A stretch of 64,000 nt of DNA from Caminibacter mediatlanticus TB-2. Lineage in GTDB: Bacteria; Campylobacterota; Campylobacteria; Campylobacterales; Nautiliaceae. The stretch is taken from assembly GCF_005843985.1 (NCBI RefSeq), contig NZ_CP040463.1, positions 601,001-665,000 on the forward strand, written 5' to 3'. Numbering within the stretch: the stretch's first letter is position 1; each line of letters opens with the position of its first letter. The notes beneath the pieces are model-generated. The model made no database searches, had not been told where the DNA came from, and saw only the letters and a program-made list of their open reading frames with translations. A program made the translations under genes and the position numbers. Below are positions 53,309 through 62,246 of this stretch, piece by piece.

Positions 53309-53322
53309 GCAAAATATGTTCC
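53309..53322 (-). promoter_or_regulatory. Sigma-54 promoter of flgF
   Basis: On the minus strand, from 53322 to 53309, the sequence reads GGAACATATTTTGC, preceded by TTTT and followed by TTAT, giving TTGGAAC-N5-TTGC with GG-N10-GC spacing. It lies 27 bases ahead of the flgF ATG and is a near-perfect RpoN promoter. Confidence 0.85.
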
Positions 53323-53343
53323 AAAATAAATTAATATTAATAT

Positions 53344-53351
53344 GGTATAAT
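53344..53351 (+). promoter_or_regulatory. Extended -10 promoter of rpoD
   Basis: The sequence TGGTATAAT (53343-53351) is an extended -10 with a perfect hexamer at 53346-53351. No -35 is seen. Transcription would begin near 53358, directly before the leader hairpin. Confidence 0.7.
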
Positions 53352-53361
53352 TACAGTTTGC

Positions 53362-53406
53362 AAGCTAAAGAATTTAAAACTTTATGAGTTTTAACTTCTT
53401 CAGCTT
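53362..53406 (+). promoter_or_regulatory. Long hairpin in the rpoD leader
   Basis: AAGCTAAAGAA (53362-53372) pairs with TTCTTCAGCTT (53396-53406) with one A-C mismatch. After a 2x2 internal loop, TAAAACT (53375-53381) pairs with AGTTTTA (53387-53393) around a 5-base loop. It ends 4 to 5 bases before the TAAGGAG ribosome site. There is no T-run behind it, so it is not a terminator. Confidence 0.75.
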
Positions 53407-53422
53407 AATTTAAGGAGTATAA

Positions 53423-55237
53423 ATGGCACTTCCAAAAGAAATTGTTAAGTTATTCAAAGACAATAGAAATGGTATTGTTACATATGAAAGTTTAGTTAAT
53501 TTTTTTGATAAAGCACCTACAAAAACTGATACAAAAGAGATATTAAAATTAGCTAAAGAGTATAATATAAGATTAATGACTGCTGCTGAGGTTGCAAAAC
53601 TTAAAAATTTAGAAGATGTTGTAAAAAGCGAGGAAGAGAGAGAAAGAAAAAAAGAGGAATTAGCAGAAGATATTTTAAAAGATAAAGAATTACTTGAATG
53701 GAGCCGCTCAGACTCTCCTGTTAGAATGTATTTAAGAGAAATGGGGCATATTCCACTTCTTGATAAAGATGAAGAAGTAGAAATTTTTAGAAGAATTCAA
53801 CTTGGAGAAGAAATTATTCTTGATGCTATTTGTTCAATTCCATTTTTGATTGATTTAGTTTTAAAATATAAAGAGCCATTACTTAATAGAGAAAGAAGAG
53901 TAAAAGAATTATTTAAAAACTTTGTGGATGAAGAAGAAGTAGAAGATGAAGATACAAAAGAAGGTAAAAAAAATAAAAAAATATCACTTAGAGAAAAAAG
54001 AATTAATGAATTATTTAAAAACTTAGAAAAAGCAAAAAAAGAGTGGGAAAAAGTTATTGATGAATATGATAGAATATTAAAAGATACTTCAATGCCAGAA
54101 GATGAAAGGTTGCATAAAATCCTTCAATTAACTTTTAAAAAGAAAAAAGTAAAAGATGCTCTAAATGAACTTGGTTATACTTCAAAACTTATTAATGAAA
54201 TTGTAAAAACAGTAGAAACGGCTTTGAAAGGTGATAAAGATTTTGAAAAAGAGCTTAAAAAAAGAGAATATAGACTACCTTTATTTAATGAACAGTTAAG
54301 AAATTTACATAAAGAAATTTTAAGCAAAATTACAGAACTTAGCAAAGAAGATATTGCAGCAATGGTACCTGAACATACTATGGTAAATGTTTATATGGAT
54401 ATTAAAAAGTTAGTTGAAGCAAAAAAAGCCAGTGAAAATATGTTTGGGATGGACCCTAAAAAACTTGAAGTAATTTTAGAGCAATTAAAAAGAGGTAAAA
54501 AAATAGTTACAGAAGCAAAAGAGAAAATGGCAAGGGCTAATTTAAGACTTGTTGTAAGTATTGCTAAAAAATATACAAATAGAGGACTTCCCTTCCTTGA
54601 TTTAATTCAAGAAGGAAACATTGGGCTTATGAAAGCTATTGATAAGTTTGAATTTGAAAAAGGATATAAATTTTCAACTTATGCAACTTGGTGGATTAGA
54701 CAAGCAATTTCACGTGCAATTGCAGACCAAGCAAGGACAGTTAGGATTCCAATTCATATGATTGAAAATATAAATCAAATTAATAAAATTATTAGAAAAT
54801 ATGTCCAAGAAGAAGGAAAAGAACCAAGCTTAGAAGTTATTGCAAAAGAGATGAAGATGCCAGTTGAAAAAATTAAACAAATTCTTAAAATTTCAAAAGA
54901 ACCTATCTCTCTTGAAGCACCAGTTGGAGAAGAAGAAGATGGAAAATTTGGAGATTTTATTGAAGATAAAAGTTTCTCAAATCCTTATGATGAGGTAGTA
55001 TTAGAAGATTTAAGAAAGCATATTGATGAGATTTTAGAAAATCTAAATGAAAGAGAAAAAGCAGTTATTAAAATGAGATTTGGTCTAATGCCAGATAAAA
55101 GTGAAAGAACATTAGAAGAAATTGGAAAAGCACTTAATGTAACTCGTGAGAGAGTTAGACAAATTGAAAGTAGTGCAATTAAAAAACTTAGACATCCAAA
55201 TATTGGTAAACTTCTTAAAAATTATATTGAAAGCTAA
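53423..55237 (+). CDS. rpoD: RNA polymerase primary sigma factor (sigma-70)
   Basis: The 604-aa protein has region 1.1 at the start (about 1-60), region 1.2 with [13 protein letters not shown], a long acidic/basic non-conserved region (about 130-360), then 2.1-2.4 with [34 protein letters not shown] and [15 protein letters not shown], region 3, and 4.2 with [20 protein letters not shown]. It is the housekeeping sigma factor. ATG 53423 is behind TAAGGAG. The unusually structured leader suggests extra control of sigma level. Confidence 0.96.
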   Translation: MALPKEIVKLFKDNRNGIVTYESLVNFFDKAPTKTDTKEILKLAKEYNIRLMTAAEVAKLKNLEDVVKSEEERERKKEELAEDILKDKELLEWSRSDSPVRMYLREMGHIPLLDKDEEVEIFRRIQLGEEIILDAICSIPFLIDLVLKYKEPLLNRERRVKELFKNFVDEEEVEDEDTKEGKKNKKISLREKRINELFKNLEKAKKEWEKVIDEYDRILKDTSMPEDERLHKILQLTFKKKKVKDALNELGYTSKLINEIVKTVETALKGDKDFEKELKKREYRLPLFNEQLRNLHKEILSKITELSKEDIAAMVPEHTMVNVYMDIKKLVEAKKASENMFGMDPKKLEVILEQLKRGKKIVTEAKEKMARANLRLVVSIAKKYTNRGLPFLDLIQEGNIGLMKAIDKFEFEKGYKFSTYATWWIRQAISRAIADQARTVRIPIHMIENINQINKIIRKYVQEEGKEPSLEVIAKEMKMPVEKIKQILKISKEPISLEAPVGEEEDGKFGDFIEDKSFSNPYDEVVLEDLRKHIDEILENLNEREKAVIKMRFGLMPDKSERTLEEIGKALNVTRERVRQIESSAIKKLRHPNIGKLLKNYIES

Positions 55238-55242
55238 TTTTA

Positions 55243-55284
55243 ATGGAAAATGGACAATGGAAAATGAGCAATGAAAAATGGGAA
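55243..55284 (+). repeat. Heptameric tandem repeat, six units, at the 5' end of nadE
   Basis: Units ATGGAAA, ATGGACA, ATGGAAA, ATGAGCA, ATGAAAA, ATGGGAA run without gaps from 55243. Because each unit starts with ATG, the array offers start codons in several frames, two of them in frame with nadE. It encodes the first residues of NadE. Confidence 0.8.
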
Positions 55285-56061
55285 TTAATTGAAGATTTTT
55301 TAATTAGATTTATATATGAAGAGATAACAAAAACAGGACTTAAAAAAGGTATTTGTGGGCTAAGTGGTGGAATTGATAGTGCAGTGGTAGCTGTTTTAGC
55401 AAAAAAAGCACTTGGTAAAAATTTTAAAGCTTTTATGCTTCCAAGTCAATTTTCCTCTTCTTCAAGTATAGAAGATGCAAAAGAGTTATGTAAAAAGTTT
55501 GATATTGAGTATGAGATTATTTCAATTGAACCTCTTTTAAATGCTTATAAAATAGAAGATAAAGTAAGACTTGGTAATTTTTCTGCAAGAATGAGAATGG
55601 CAATTTTGTATGATAAATCAGCAGAGCTTAATGCATTAGTAATTGGTACAAGCAATAAAAGTGAATTAATGCTTGGATATGGAACTTTATATGGCGATTT
55701 AGCAAGTGCACTAAATCCAATTGGGGATTTATACAAAAGCGAAATATTTGAATTTGCTAAATATTTAGGAGTGCCAGAAAGTATTATAAAAAAACCTCCA
55801 AGTGCTGATTTATGGCAAGGACAAAGTGATGAAGCAGAACTTGGATATAGTTATAGCGAGATTGACCCTGTTTTAGAAGATTTTGTTGATAATAGATCAA
55901 CAAAAAAAGAGTTGCTTCAAAAATATGATAAATATTTAGTTGAGTTTGTATTAAAAAAGGTTTATCAAAATCAATTTAAAAGAAAACTACCTATTATTGC
56001 AAAACTAAAAAGTAGGACTATTGGTCATGACTTTTTATATGAAAGAGATATTAGATTGTGA
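55243..56061 (+). CDS. nadE: NAD+ synthetase, ammonia-type
   Basis: The 272-aa protein has the PP-loop CGLSGGIDSAVVAVLAKKA near 38, the NARMRMAILYD-type helix, IGTSNKSELMLGYGTLYGDL near 133, and PPSADLWQGQSDEAELG near 185. It amidates nicotinic acid adenine dinucleotide using ammonia; no glutaminase domain is present. The start is uncertain: ATG 55243 and ATG 55264 both lie in the heptamer array, and neither has a good ribosome site. The second gives the more usual length. It follows rpoD by 5 bases. Confidence 0.93.
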   Translation: MENGQWKMSNEKWELIEDFLIRFIYEEITKTGLKKGICGLSGGIDSAVVAVLAKKALGKNFKAFMLPSQFSSSSSIEDAKELCKKFDIEYEIISIEPLLNAYKIEDKVRLGNFSARMRMAILYDKSAELNALVIGTSNKSELMLGYGTLYGDLASALNPIGDLYKSEIFEFAKYLGVPESIIKKPPSADLWQGQSDEAELGYSYSEIDPVLEDFVDNRSTKKELLQKYDKYLVEFVLKKVYQNQFKRKLPIIAKLKSRTIGHDFLYERDIRL

Positions 56062-56094
56062 ATTGAGAATGGAGAGTTGAGAATTGAGAATACA
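56060..56094 (+). repeat. Heptameric tandem repeat, five units, after nadE
   Basis: Units GAATTGA, GAATGGA, GAGTTGA, GAATTGA, GAATACA follow each other from 56060, the first starting within the nadE stop codon. The unit is of the same type as the array at the other end of nadE. Confidence 0.75.
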
Positions 56095-56126
56095 ATATTT
56101 CATACTTTATACTAAACAAGTACACT

Positions 56127-57017
56127 ATGAATAAAATATATAATTTTTTTGAAGAGATGCTTTTTTATCCAAAGTGGTATCACTATCCTTTTATAATTTT
56201 ACTTCTTCCTTTTTCTTTTATTTATATGATAATTCTTCATTTTAAATTTCCAAAAACATATGAAGATTTAAAAATTCCTATTGTTTCTATTGGAAATATA
56301 ATTATAGGAGGAAGTGGAAAAACTCCTTTTGCTATAAGCTTAGCTAATTATCTTCAAAAATATAAACCAGCAGTTGTGTTAAGAGGATATAAAAGAAAAA
56401 GTAAAGGACTTATTGTAGTTAGCGATGGAAAAGAAATATTAGTAGAAGTTGAAAAAAGTGGTGATGAAGCTTTGGAGATTGCGAATTTAACTAAGGCTAT
56501 TGTAATTGTTAGTGAAGATAGAAAAGAAGCTATTTTAAAAGCAAAAGAGTTAGGGGCTGGATTTGTTATTTTAGATGATGGGTTTGATAAACCATTTAAA
56601 AAGTTAAATATTGTAATTGATATTACAATTAAAAATCCTTTTGTTTTACCAGCAGGCGGATATAGATATCCGAGATTAGCTTTAAGATATGCAGATTTAA
56701 TTTTAAAAGAGGATAGAGATTTTAAAAGAAAAGTAAATCTCCCAAATGGAGATATTTTAATAAGTGCAATTTCTAAACCAAAAAGACTTCTTACATATTG
56801 GAAAAAAGAATATAAATTTTTTCCTGATCATTATAATTTTAAGTTAAAAGACATACAAAAGTTTAAAGATAAAAAAATAGTTACTACTTTTAAAGATTTT
56901 GTAAAATTAAAAAAATTCAACTTAAATTTAGATGTTATTACACTAAAAGTAGAGATAAAAAAAGATGTTTTAAGAAAAATTGAAGAATATTTGATAAAAT
57001 TTCAACAAAAAGGTTAA
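56127..57017 (+). CDS. lpxK: Tetraacyldisaccharide 4'-kinase
   Basis: The 296-aa protein has an N-terminal hydrophobic anchor (about 18-40), the Walker A GNIIIGGSGKTPF near 56, VVLRGYKRKSKG near 83, SGDEALEIA near 111 and VILDDGFDKP near 148. It phosphorylates the lipid A precursor disaccharide at the inner membrane. The C-terminal domain is shorter than in E. coli, as in other Campylobacterota. It precedes the YfgM-like gene by 3 bases. Confidence 0.93.
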   Translation: MNKIYNFFEEMLFYPKWYHYPFIILLLPFSFIYMIILHFKFPKTYEDLKIPIVSIGNIIIGGSGKTPFAISLANYLQKYKPAVVLRGYKRKSKGLIVVSDGKEILVEVEKSGDEALEIANLTKAIVIVSEDRKEAILKAKELGAGFVILDDGFDKPFKKLNIVIDITIKNPFVLPAGGYRYPRLALRYADLILKEDRDFKRKVNLPNGDILISAISKPKRLLTYWKKEYKFFPDHYNFKLKDIQKFKDKKIVTTFKDFVKLKKFNLNLDVITLKVEIKKDVLRKIEEYLIKFQQKG

Positions 57018-57020
57018 TAT

Positions 57021-57578
57021 ATGGATATCAAAGAAGTAAAAGAAGAGATTAAAAAAGAAGAGGAATTACTTGTAAAAGTATTTAAGCTTGAAAAATTTAT
57101 AAAAAAATATAAAAAACCTTTAATAGCATTTTTGATAGTTTTAGTAGTTGGATTAATAGGGTATAATGGATATAATTATTACAAGTTACAAGAAAAGATA
57201 AAAGCTAATAACCTTTTAGAGGAAGTTATTTCAAATCCAAATAACAAAGAAGCTTTAAATGAATTAAAAAAATATAAAGATTTGTATAACTTATATCTCT
57301 TACAAAAAGGTAATTTTAATAAAATAAATTCAACACTTTTAGAAGATATTAAAGCTTATGAAATAGCAATTAAGAAAGGGGATATTAAATCTCTTGAAGA
57401 GTATCTAAATAATCCAAATTATACTATTTTAAAAAATGGAGTTAGAGTTGCATTAATTAGACTTTATTTAGAAAAAGGAAATAGAGACAAAGCATTAGTT
57501 TACGCAAATGAGATTCCACAAACTTCTCAGTTTAAACAGTTTGCAATATTTTTAATTCATTATGGGATAGTTAAATGA
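57021..57578 (+). CDS. Membrane-anchored TPR-like protein (YfgM-like)
   Basis: The 185-aa protein has a cytoplasmic charged start, one membrane helix (about 32-52, LIAFLIVLVVGLIGYNGYNYY) and a periplasmic helical domain with TPR-like pairs (KANNLLEEVISNPNNKEAL, GVRVALIRLYLEKGNRDKALVYA). This is the layout of YfgM, an ancillary SecYEG/BamB-associated protein in E. coli. As there, it directly precedes a BamB-like lipoprotein gene, with a 4-base overlap. Confidence 0.65.
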   Translation: MDIKEVKEEIKKEEELLVKVFKLEKFIKKYKKPLIAFLIVLVVGLIGYNGYNYYKLQEKIKANNLLEEVISNPNNKEALNELKKYKDLYNLYLLQKGNFNKINSTLLEDIKAYEIAIKKGDIKSLEEYLNNPNYTILKNGVRVALIRLYLEKGNRDKALVYANEIPQTSQFKQFAIFLIHYGIVK

Positions 57579-58576
57579 AAAAGTTAAATTTAATTCTTTT
57601 AGGTAGTTTAGTATTTATTGGGTGTAGTTCTAAAAATTTTGAGCCAAAAACTTTTATAAATAAAAAATTACCTCAAAAAGAAAGAAACTCTTATCTTCAA
57701 GACTATACAAAGAATACATTAACTTTTAAAGAACTTAAATTAAAATATACTACTACTTCTTTTTTTGATGATGGAATTAGGGGAGAGTGGGTATATTTTG
57801 ATGAGGAAGGAAATAAATTAGAAAAATTTGTAAAAGTTAATAAAGATTTAGCAAAAAGAGGAGATAAGCTATTATTAATAAAAGAAAAAAAAGTAGTAAA
57901 AATGCCATATTTAATTGCATCTGCTACAAAAAAAAATAATTTAATTGCACTTGTTTTTGAAAATAATTCAATAGGAATTTATGATTTAAATAAAGATAAA
58001 ATAGTTTTTTATAAACAATATCCTAATGTTTTAGCAGCAAAATATTTAAAATCATCACCTCTTTTTTATGATAATTTAATTTTATTTCCTCTTTTAAATT
58101 CAAAAGTAGCAATTTATGATTTAGCTAATAATAAATTTTTAAGAGATATTGATTTAGCAGATGATAACATAATTAATAATATCATTTTTATGAAAATTGT
58201 AGATAATAGCCTTTTTATTTCTACACCAAGTAGATTAATTTTATTTAATCCTAATTTTTTAGTTAATTATAATGCTGATATAAAACATATTATTGATTAT
58301 AATGGTTATTTATATCTTTTCTTGATTAATGGGAAAATAGTCAAACTTGATACAAAACTAAAAAAAATAAAAGAAATTAAACTTCCTTTTGCTGATTTTT
58401 TTGCACCATCAGTTTGTAATGGAAATATTTATACTATTGCAAATAAATATTTAATAAAAATAACACCTGATTTAAATGTAACAGTTTATGGGGGTAATGA
58501 TTTTGATTTAGATTCTCCTTTAAATATAAAAAATTGTAAAATTTATAATTCAAATAAGGTTTATTTTATTGAGTAG
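57575..58576 (+). CDS. BamB-like outer-membrane assembly lipoprotein
   Basis: The 333-aa protein has a lipoprotein signal with the lipobox FIGC at Cys17. The mature part is made of beta-propeller-like repeats: LIALVFENNSIGIYDL, NLILFPLLNSKVAIYDL, SLFISTPSRLILFNPN and YLYLFLINGKIVKLD. BamB forms an eight-bladed propeller that helps BamA insert outer-membrane proteins. The sequence is diverged and shorter than E. coli BamB (about 390 aa), so context and repeats carry the call. Confidence 0.65.
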   Translation: MKKLNLILLGSLVFIGCSSKNFEPKTFINKKLPQKERNSYLQDYTKNTLTFKELKLKYTTTSFFDDGIRGEWVYFDEEGNKLEKFVKVNKDLAKRGDKLLLIKEKKVVKMPYLIASATKKNNLIALVFENNSIGIYDLNKDKIVFYKQYPNVLAAKYLKSSPLFYDNLILFPLLNSKVAIYDLANNKFLRDIDLADDNIINNIIFMKIVDNSLFISTPSRLILFNPNFLVNYNADIKHIIDYNGYLYLFLINGKIVKLDTKLKKIKEIKLPFADFFAPSVCNGNIYTIANKYLIKITPDLNVTVYGGNDFDLDSPLNIKNCKIYNSNKVYFIE

Positions 58577-59396
58577 GTATTTAGAAGCATTTTTAGAATA
58601 TCTTTTAATTAATAAAGGTGTAAGTAAAAACACTTATGAAGCTTATAAAAGAGATTTAGTCCAATTTGAAAAATTTATTGAAAAAGATATTATTGATGTA
58701 GATTCAAATGATGTAATTAGATTTTTGTCTCAAATTGATAATAAGCGTTCACTTAATAGAAAACTAAGTGCAATTAATTCTTTTTTTGATTTTGCGTATA
58801 AAAGAAATTATGTCGATGAAAAATTTAAAATAAAACAGGCAAAACTCCCTAAATCTCTTCCAAAATATTTAAGTAAAGAAGAGATTTTAACTCCTATTTC
58901 TCATATTGATTCAAACTCTTCTTGGTTTGAATTAAGAGATAAGGCTTTAATTTTATTTTTGTATGCAACAGGACTTAGAATTAGTGAAGCATTAAATATA
59001 AAATTAAGTGATATAGAAGATGGATGGGTAAGAGTAGAGATGGCAAAAGGTGAAAAACAAAGATTAGTTCCAATAGCTGATGTTGTACTAAAAGCAATTG
59101 AAGAATATTTAGCAAAAAGACCTTGTAGAAGTGAATATCTTTTTGTTAATAAAAATTGTAATAAACTTAGTAGAATTAGTGCTTTTAATATTACTAAAAA
59201 GTATTTAGCAGTATCTCCACATGTTCTTAGACATTCATTTGCAACTTCTCTTGTATTAGGAAATGCTGATTTAAGAGTAGTCCAAGAATTACTTGGACAC
59301 GCTTCACTTAATACTACTCAAATTTATACCCATATTCAAAAAGAGAATTTAAAAGATACAATATTAAAATACCATCCTCTTGAAGATTTAGAATGA
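58569..59396 (+). CDS. Tyrosine recombinase of the XerC/XerD type
   Basis: The 275-aa protein has a SAM-like core-binding domain (about 1-80) and a catalytic domain with the full set: Arg in TGLRISEAL near 141, Lys in AKGEKQR near 165, HVLRHSF near 215, His in LLGHASLNTTQIY, and its Tyr. The start is a TTG at 58569 in the end of the BamB-like gene. It may resolve chromosome dimers. Campylobacter uses the longer XerH; this shorter form is more XerD-like, and no dif site is recognised nearby. Confidence 0.85.
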   Translation: MSRYLEAFLEYLLINKGVSKNTYEAYKRDLVQFEKFIEKDIIDVDSNDVIRFLSQIDNKRSLNRKLSAINSFFDFAYKRNYVDEKFKIKQAKLPKSLPKYLSKEEILTPISHIDSNSSWFELRDKALILFLYATGLRISEALNIKLSDIEDGWVRVEMAKGEKQRLVPIADVVLKAIEEYLAKRPCRSEYLFVNKNCNKLSRISAFNITKKYLAVSPHVLRHSFATSLVLGNADLRVVQELLGHASLNTTQIYTHIQKENLKDTILKYHPLEDLE

Positions 59397-59698
59397 AAGA
59401 AATAATAGACCTTTTACAAAAAAACAGAGTAATTTGTAAAAAATTAGAAGAGATTAAGTTAAATACTAAAAAGAAAATAAAAGCATTTTTAGGAGTTAAT
59501 TTAAAAAATGAATATTGTTTAATAGTAATTTTTTATAAAAAAAGTAGATTTTTAAATAAAGATGTTGAGATTTTAAGAGAAATTGAAGACAAGTTAAAGA
59601 TTAATTTTAGATATAAAAGAAAATATTTAATTTTAAGTGGAGAGATTTGCTCTAAGTCAAAAGAGAATTTAAAAGATTGGAGGATTTTTTGGTTTTAG
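59393..59698 (+). CDS. Conserved hypothetical protein
   Basis: The 101-aa basic protein has an alpha/beta pattern: a helical start (IIDLLQKNRVICKKLEEI), strands KIKAFLGVNLKN and YCLIVIFYKKSR, a helix DVEILREIEDKL, and strands to the end. No motif known to me. It overlaps xer by 4 bases and coaX by 10, so it is surely translated within this operon. Function unknown. Confidence 0.6.
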   Translation: MKEIIDLLQKNRVICKKLEEIKLNTKKKIKAFLGVNLKNEYCLIVIFYKKSRFLNKDVEILREIEDKLKINFRYKRKYLILSGEICSKSKENLKDWRIFWF

Positions 59699-60291
59699 TA
59701 GATATTGGGAATAGCTTTTTTCATATATATAAAAATGGAGAAATTTATAATTTAAAAGAACCAAAAAAATTTAGTGAGGATGTTTTTTATATAAGTGTTA
59801 ATCAGAAAAAAGAAAAAGAGTTTTTAGAATTAAATAAAAATGCAATAAATTTAGAAAAATATGTAAAATTTGATACTTCTTATGTTGGACTTGGAATTGA
59901 TAGGATTATGGCTTGTAAAACAATTAAGGATGGAGTAGTAGTTGATGCTGGTAGTGCAATTACTATTGATATTATGCAAAATAGTATACATTTAGGTGGA
60001 GTTATAATGCCAGGAATTAGAGGTTTTAGAGAAGCTTTTGTTAAAATTTCTAAAAAGTTAAATTATAATTTTTGTGAAGTTGATTTTAATAAATTACCTC
60101 ATAATACACAAGAAGCAATATCTTATGGAAGTATAGGGGCTATTATTCTAATGATAAAAAATTTAAAAAAAGATAAAAAAGTTTATCTAACAGGTGGAGA
60201 TGGTAGATTTTTAAGTAGATTTGTAGATGGAATTTATATTAAGGATTTAGTATTTAGAGGAATGATAAAAACGATAAAGGAAGATTTATGA
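59689..60291 (+). CDS. coaX: Type III pantothenate kinase
   Basis: The start is TTG 59689, five bases behind GGAGG; an earlier in-frame TTG (59677) lies on top of that site. This 200-aa CoaX begins VLVDIGNSFFHIY (phosphate-binding DxGN), has VGLGIDRIMACKTI near 83, VVDAGSAITID near 97 and HLGGVIMPGIRGFREA near 113, plus YLTGGDG near 170. It phosphorylates pantothenate, the first step to coenzyme A. It is short for the family (about 250 aa) but keeps all motifs. Confidence 0.9.
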   Translation: MVLVDIGNSFFHIYKNGEIYNLKEPKKFSEDVFYISVNQKKEKEFLELNKNAINLEKYVKFDTSYVGLGIDRIMACKTIKDGVVVDAGSAITIDIMQNSIHLGGVIMPGIRGFREAFVKISKKLNYNFCEVDFNKLPHNTQEAISYGSIGAIILMIKNLKKDKKVYLTGGDGRFLSRFVDGIYIKDLVFRGMIKTIKEDL

Positions 60292-60899
60292 TAGTTGCAT
60301 TGCCAAAAGGAAGAATTGCAAATGAAGTATTAAATATTTTTAAAAAAATTTTTAATGAAGAGTTTGAGTTTGAAAATAGAAAACTTATATTAAAAAAAGC
60401 TGGTTTTACATTTTTAAATGTTAGAAATTGGGATGTTGCTACATATGTTCAAAAACAAGCAGCAGATATTGGAGTTGTTGGATTAGATGTAATAACTGAG
60501 CTTAATAGTGATGTATTAGAAGTTTTGGATTTAGGGCTTGGTAAATGTAGAGTTAGTGTTGCTGGGGTTAAAGGCGATAATTCTTATAAAAATAAAACTG
60601 AAATTAAAGTAGCAAGTAAACTATCAAACATTGCAAAAAACTATTTTAGTAAAAAAGGAATTCCAGCAGAAATTATAAAACTTAATGGTTCAATAGAACT
60701 TGCTCCATTAGTTGGGCTTAGTGATGTGATTGTAGATATAGTAGAAACTGGTAATACTCTAAGAGAAAATGGCTTAGAAGAAAAAGAAGTTATAATGCAC
60801 TCATCTGCAAGAGTGATTGTAAATAAAAACTCATTTTTAACTAAAAAAAGAGAAATTTTAGATTTAATAGAAAAAATTAAGGAAAAAAATGGGTCTTGA
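60288..60899 (+). CDS. hisG: ATP phosphoribosyltransferase, short form
   Basis: The 203-aa HisG has VALPKGRIANEVLNIF at the start, DIGVVGLDVITE near 63, and the PRPP loop DVIVDIVETGNTLRENGL near 145. The C-terminal regulatory domain is missing, so this is the short form (HisGS), which needs HisZ for activity; hisZ is not in the window. It catalyses the first step of histidine synthesis. It overlaps coaX by 4 bases and the methyltransferase gene by 11. Confidence 0.95.
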   Translation: MIVALPKGRIANEVLNIFKKIFNEEFEFENRKLILKKAGFTFLNVRNWDVATYVQKQAADIGVVGLDVITELNSDVLEVLDLGLGKCRVSVAGVKGDNSYKNKTEIKVASKLSNIAKNYFSKKGIPAEIIKLNGSIELAPLVGLSDVIVDIVETGNTLRENGLEEKEVIMHSSARVIVNKNSFLTKKREILDLIEKIKEKNGS

Positions 60900-61566
60900 A
60901 TTATATGCAAAAGTAGAAGAGCTTTTCTTAGATAAAGAAGCAGCTCATATTTTATGGTCAAAGTTTATAGAAATATTAAAAAATTATAAAATAAATGAAG
61001 TTTTAGATATTGGATGTGGTAGTGGTGATTTTTGTTTAATGGCAAATAAAAACGGAATTGAGGTAAGAGGAATTGATTTAAGTAAAAATCAAGTTAAAAA
61101 AGCTATTAAAAAAGGGTGTGATTGTATTGTAAAGAATGTATGTGAATTAGATAAAAAGTTTGATAGTGCAGTTGCTATTTTTGATGTAATAAATTATATG
61201 AATGAAAAAGAGTTAAAAAAATTTTTTGAATGTGTCAAAAAAGTAATAAATAGATATTTTATTTTTGATGTCAATACTTTATATTCAATGGAAGATTTGG
61301 CAATCGGGACATTAAAAGCAGAAGATGAAAATAGATTTTCTGTTTTATATAGTGAATTTGAAGATAATAAATTAATAACTGAAATTACATTGTTTGAAAA
61401 AGAAAATAATTGTTATAAAAAAACTCAAAAAAGGATAATTCAATATTATCATTCTTTAAAGATAATAGAGAAGTTATCTCAAATGGAATTATTAGAAATT
61501 ATTCCGATTTCATTATATGGAAGTGAAGAGGCTGAGAAATTAATTTTAGTTTTTAAGAAGGTTTGA
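60889..61566 (+). CDS. SAM-dependent methyltransferase
   Basis: The 225-aa class I methyltransferase has motif I VLDIGCGSGDFCLMA near 40, then GIDLSKNQVKKA near 60 and FDSAVAIFDVINYMNEKEL near 90. Its C-terminal half (about 130-225) resembles small-molecule methyltransferases with a beta-sheet insert. Substrate unknown. It starts within hisG and its end overlaps nth by 14 bases. Confidence 0.82.
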   Translation: MGLELYAKVEELFLDKEAAHILWSKFIEILKNYKINEVLDIGCGSGDFCLMANKNGIEVRGIDLSKNQVKKAIKKGCDCIVKNVCELDKKFDSAVAIFDVINYMNEKELKKFFECVKKVINRYFIFDVNTLYSMEDLAIGTLKAEDENRFSVLYSEFEDNKLITEITLFEKENNCYKKTQKRIIQYYHSLKIIEKLSQMELLEIIPISLYGSEEAEKLILVFKKV

Positions 61567-62197
61567 AGTTTTCTTTACTAATACAAAAATCACTTACAAA
61601 ACATTTTTCGCATTTAGGGTTTTTAGCGGTACATATATATCTTCCAAATAAAACAAATGCTTGATGAAGTTCGTTTAAGTCAGTTTTAAAAGCTTCAACT
61701 AAATCTTTCTCAGTTTCCTTAACACTTCTTGCATCGGTAATTCCAAGTCTATGGACTACCCTAAATACATGTGTATCAACAGCCATTCTATTTGCACCAT
61801 CAAGTTCAATTAAAAATACATTTGCTGTTTTATTTCCAACTCCGGGCAATTTAATTAACTCTTTGTGTTCATGCGGTATTTTAGAATTAAAAGTGTCTTT
61901 TACAATTTTTGCCATTGCAACTAAGTTTTTTGCTTTATTATTGTAAAAATTACATGATTTTATACATTCTTTAACTTCTTCTACATCAGCACAAGCTAAT
62001 GAGTCAATATTTGGGTATTTTTCAAAAAGTTTAGGTGTTACCATATTTACTCTTTTATCTGTACATTGAGCAGAGAGTATAATAGCTACAAGTAATTCAT
62101 AATCATTTTTATAATTTAATTCGGTTTTACTTCCTTTATATTTTTCTAAAAATCTTTTTTTTATTTCTTGAAGTTCCTTAGGAGTTCTTAAAATCAT
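61553..62197 (-). CDS. nth: Endonuclease III
   Basis: I use the ATG at 62197, five bases behind AAGGA; upstream codons are antisense to yebC. The 214-aa glycosylase has the [17 protein letters not shown] segment near 35, the helix-hairpin-helix [13 protein letters not shown] near 112 with catalytic Lys, Asp in VDTHVFRV near 133, and the [4Fe-4S] cysteines in [17 protein letters not shown]. It removes oxidised pyrimidines from DNA and cleaves abasic sites. Confidence 0.95.
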   Translation of the reverse strand: MILRTPKELQEIKKRFLEKYKGSKTELNYKNDYELLVAIILSAQCTDKRVNMVTPKLFEKYPNIDSLACADVEEVKECIKSCNFYNNKAKNLVAMAKIVKDTFNSKIPHEHKELIKLPGVGNKTANVFLIELDGANRMAVDTHVFRVVHRLGITDARSVKETEKDLVEAFKTDLNELHQAFVLFGRYICTAKNPKCEKCFVSDFCISKENFKPS

Positions 62198-62246
62198 CGA
62201 AATCCTTTTTTGTGATATAATAACAAATATTTTTAAAAGGAGATAT

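Noticed and set aside
53362..53406. rpoD leader hairpin as an intrinsic terminator
   Set aside because: No T-run follows, and no rightward gene lies upstream; it sits between the promoter and ribosome site of rpoD.
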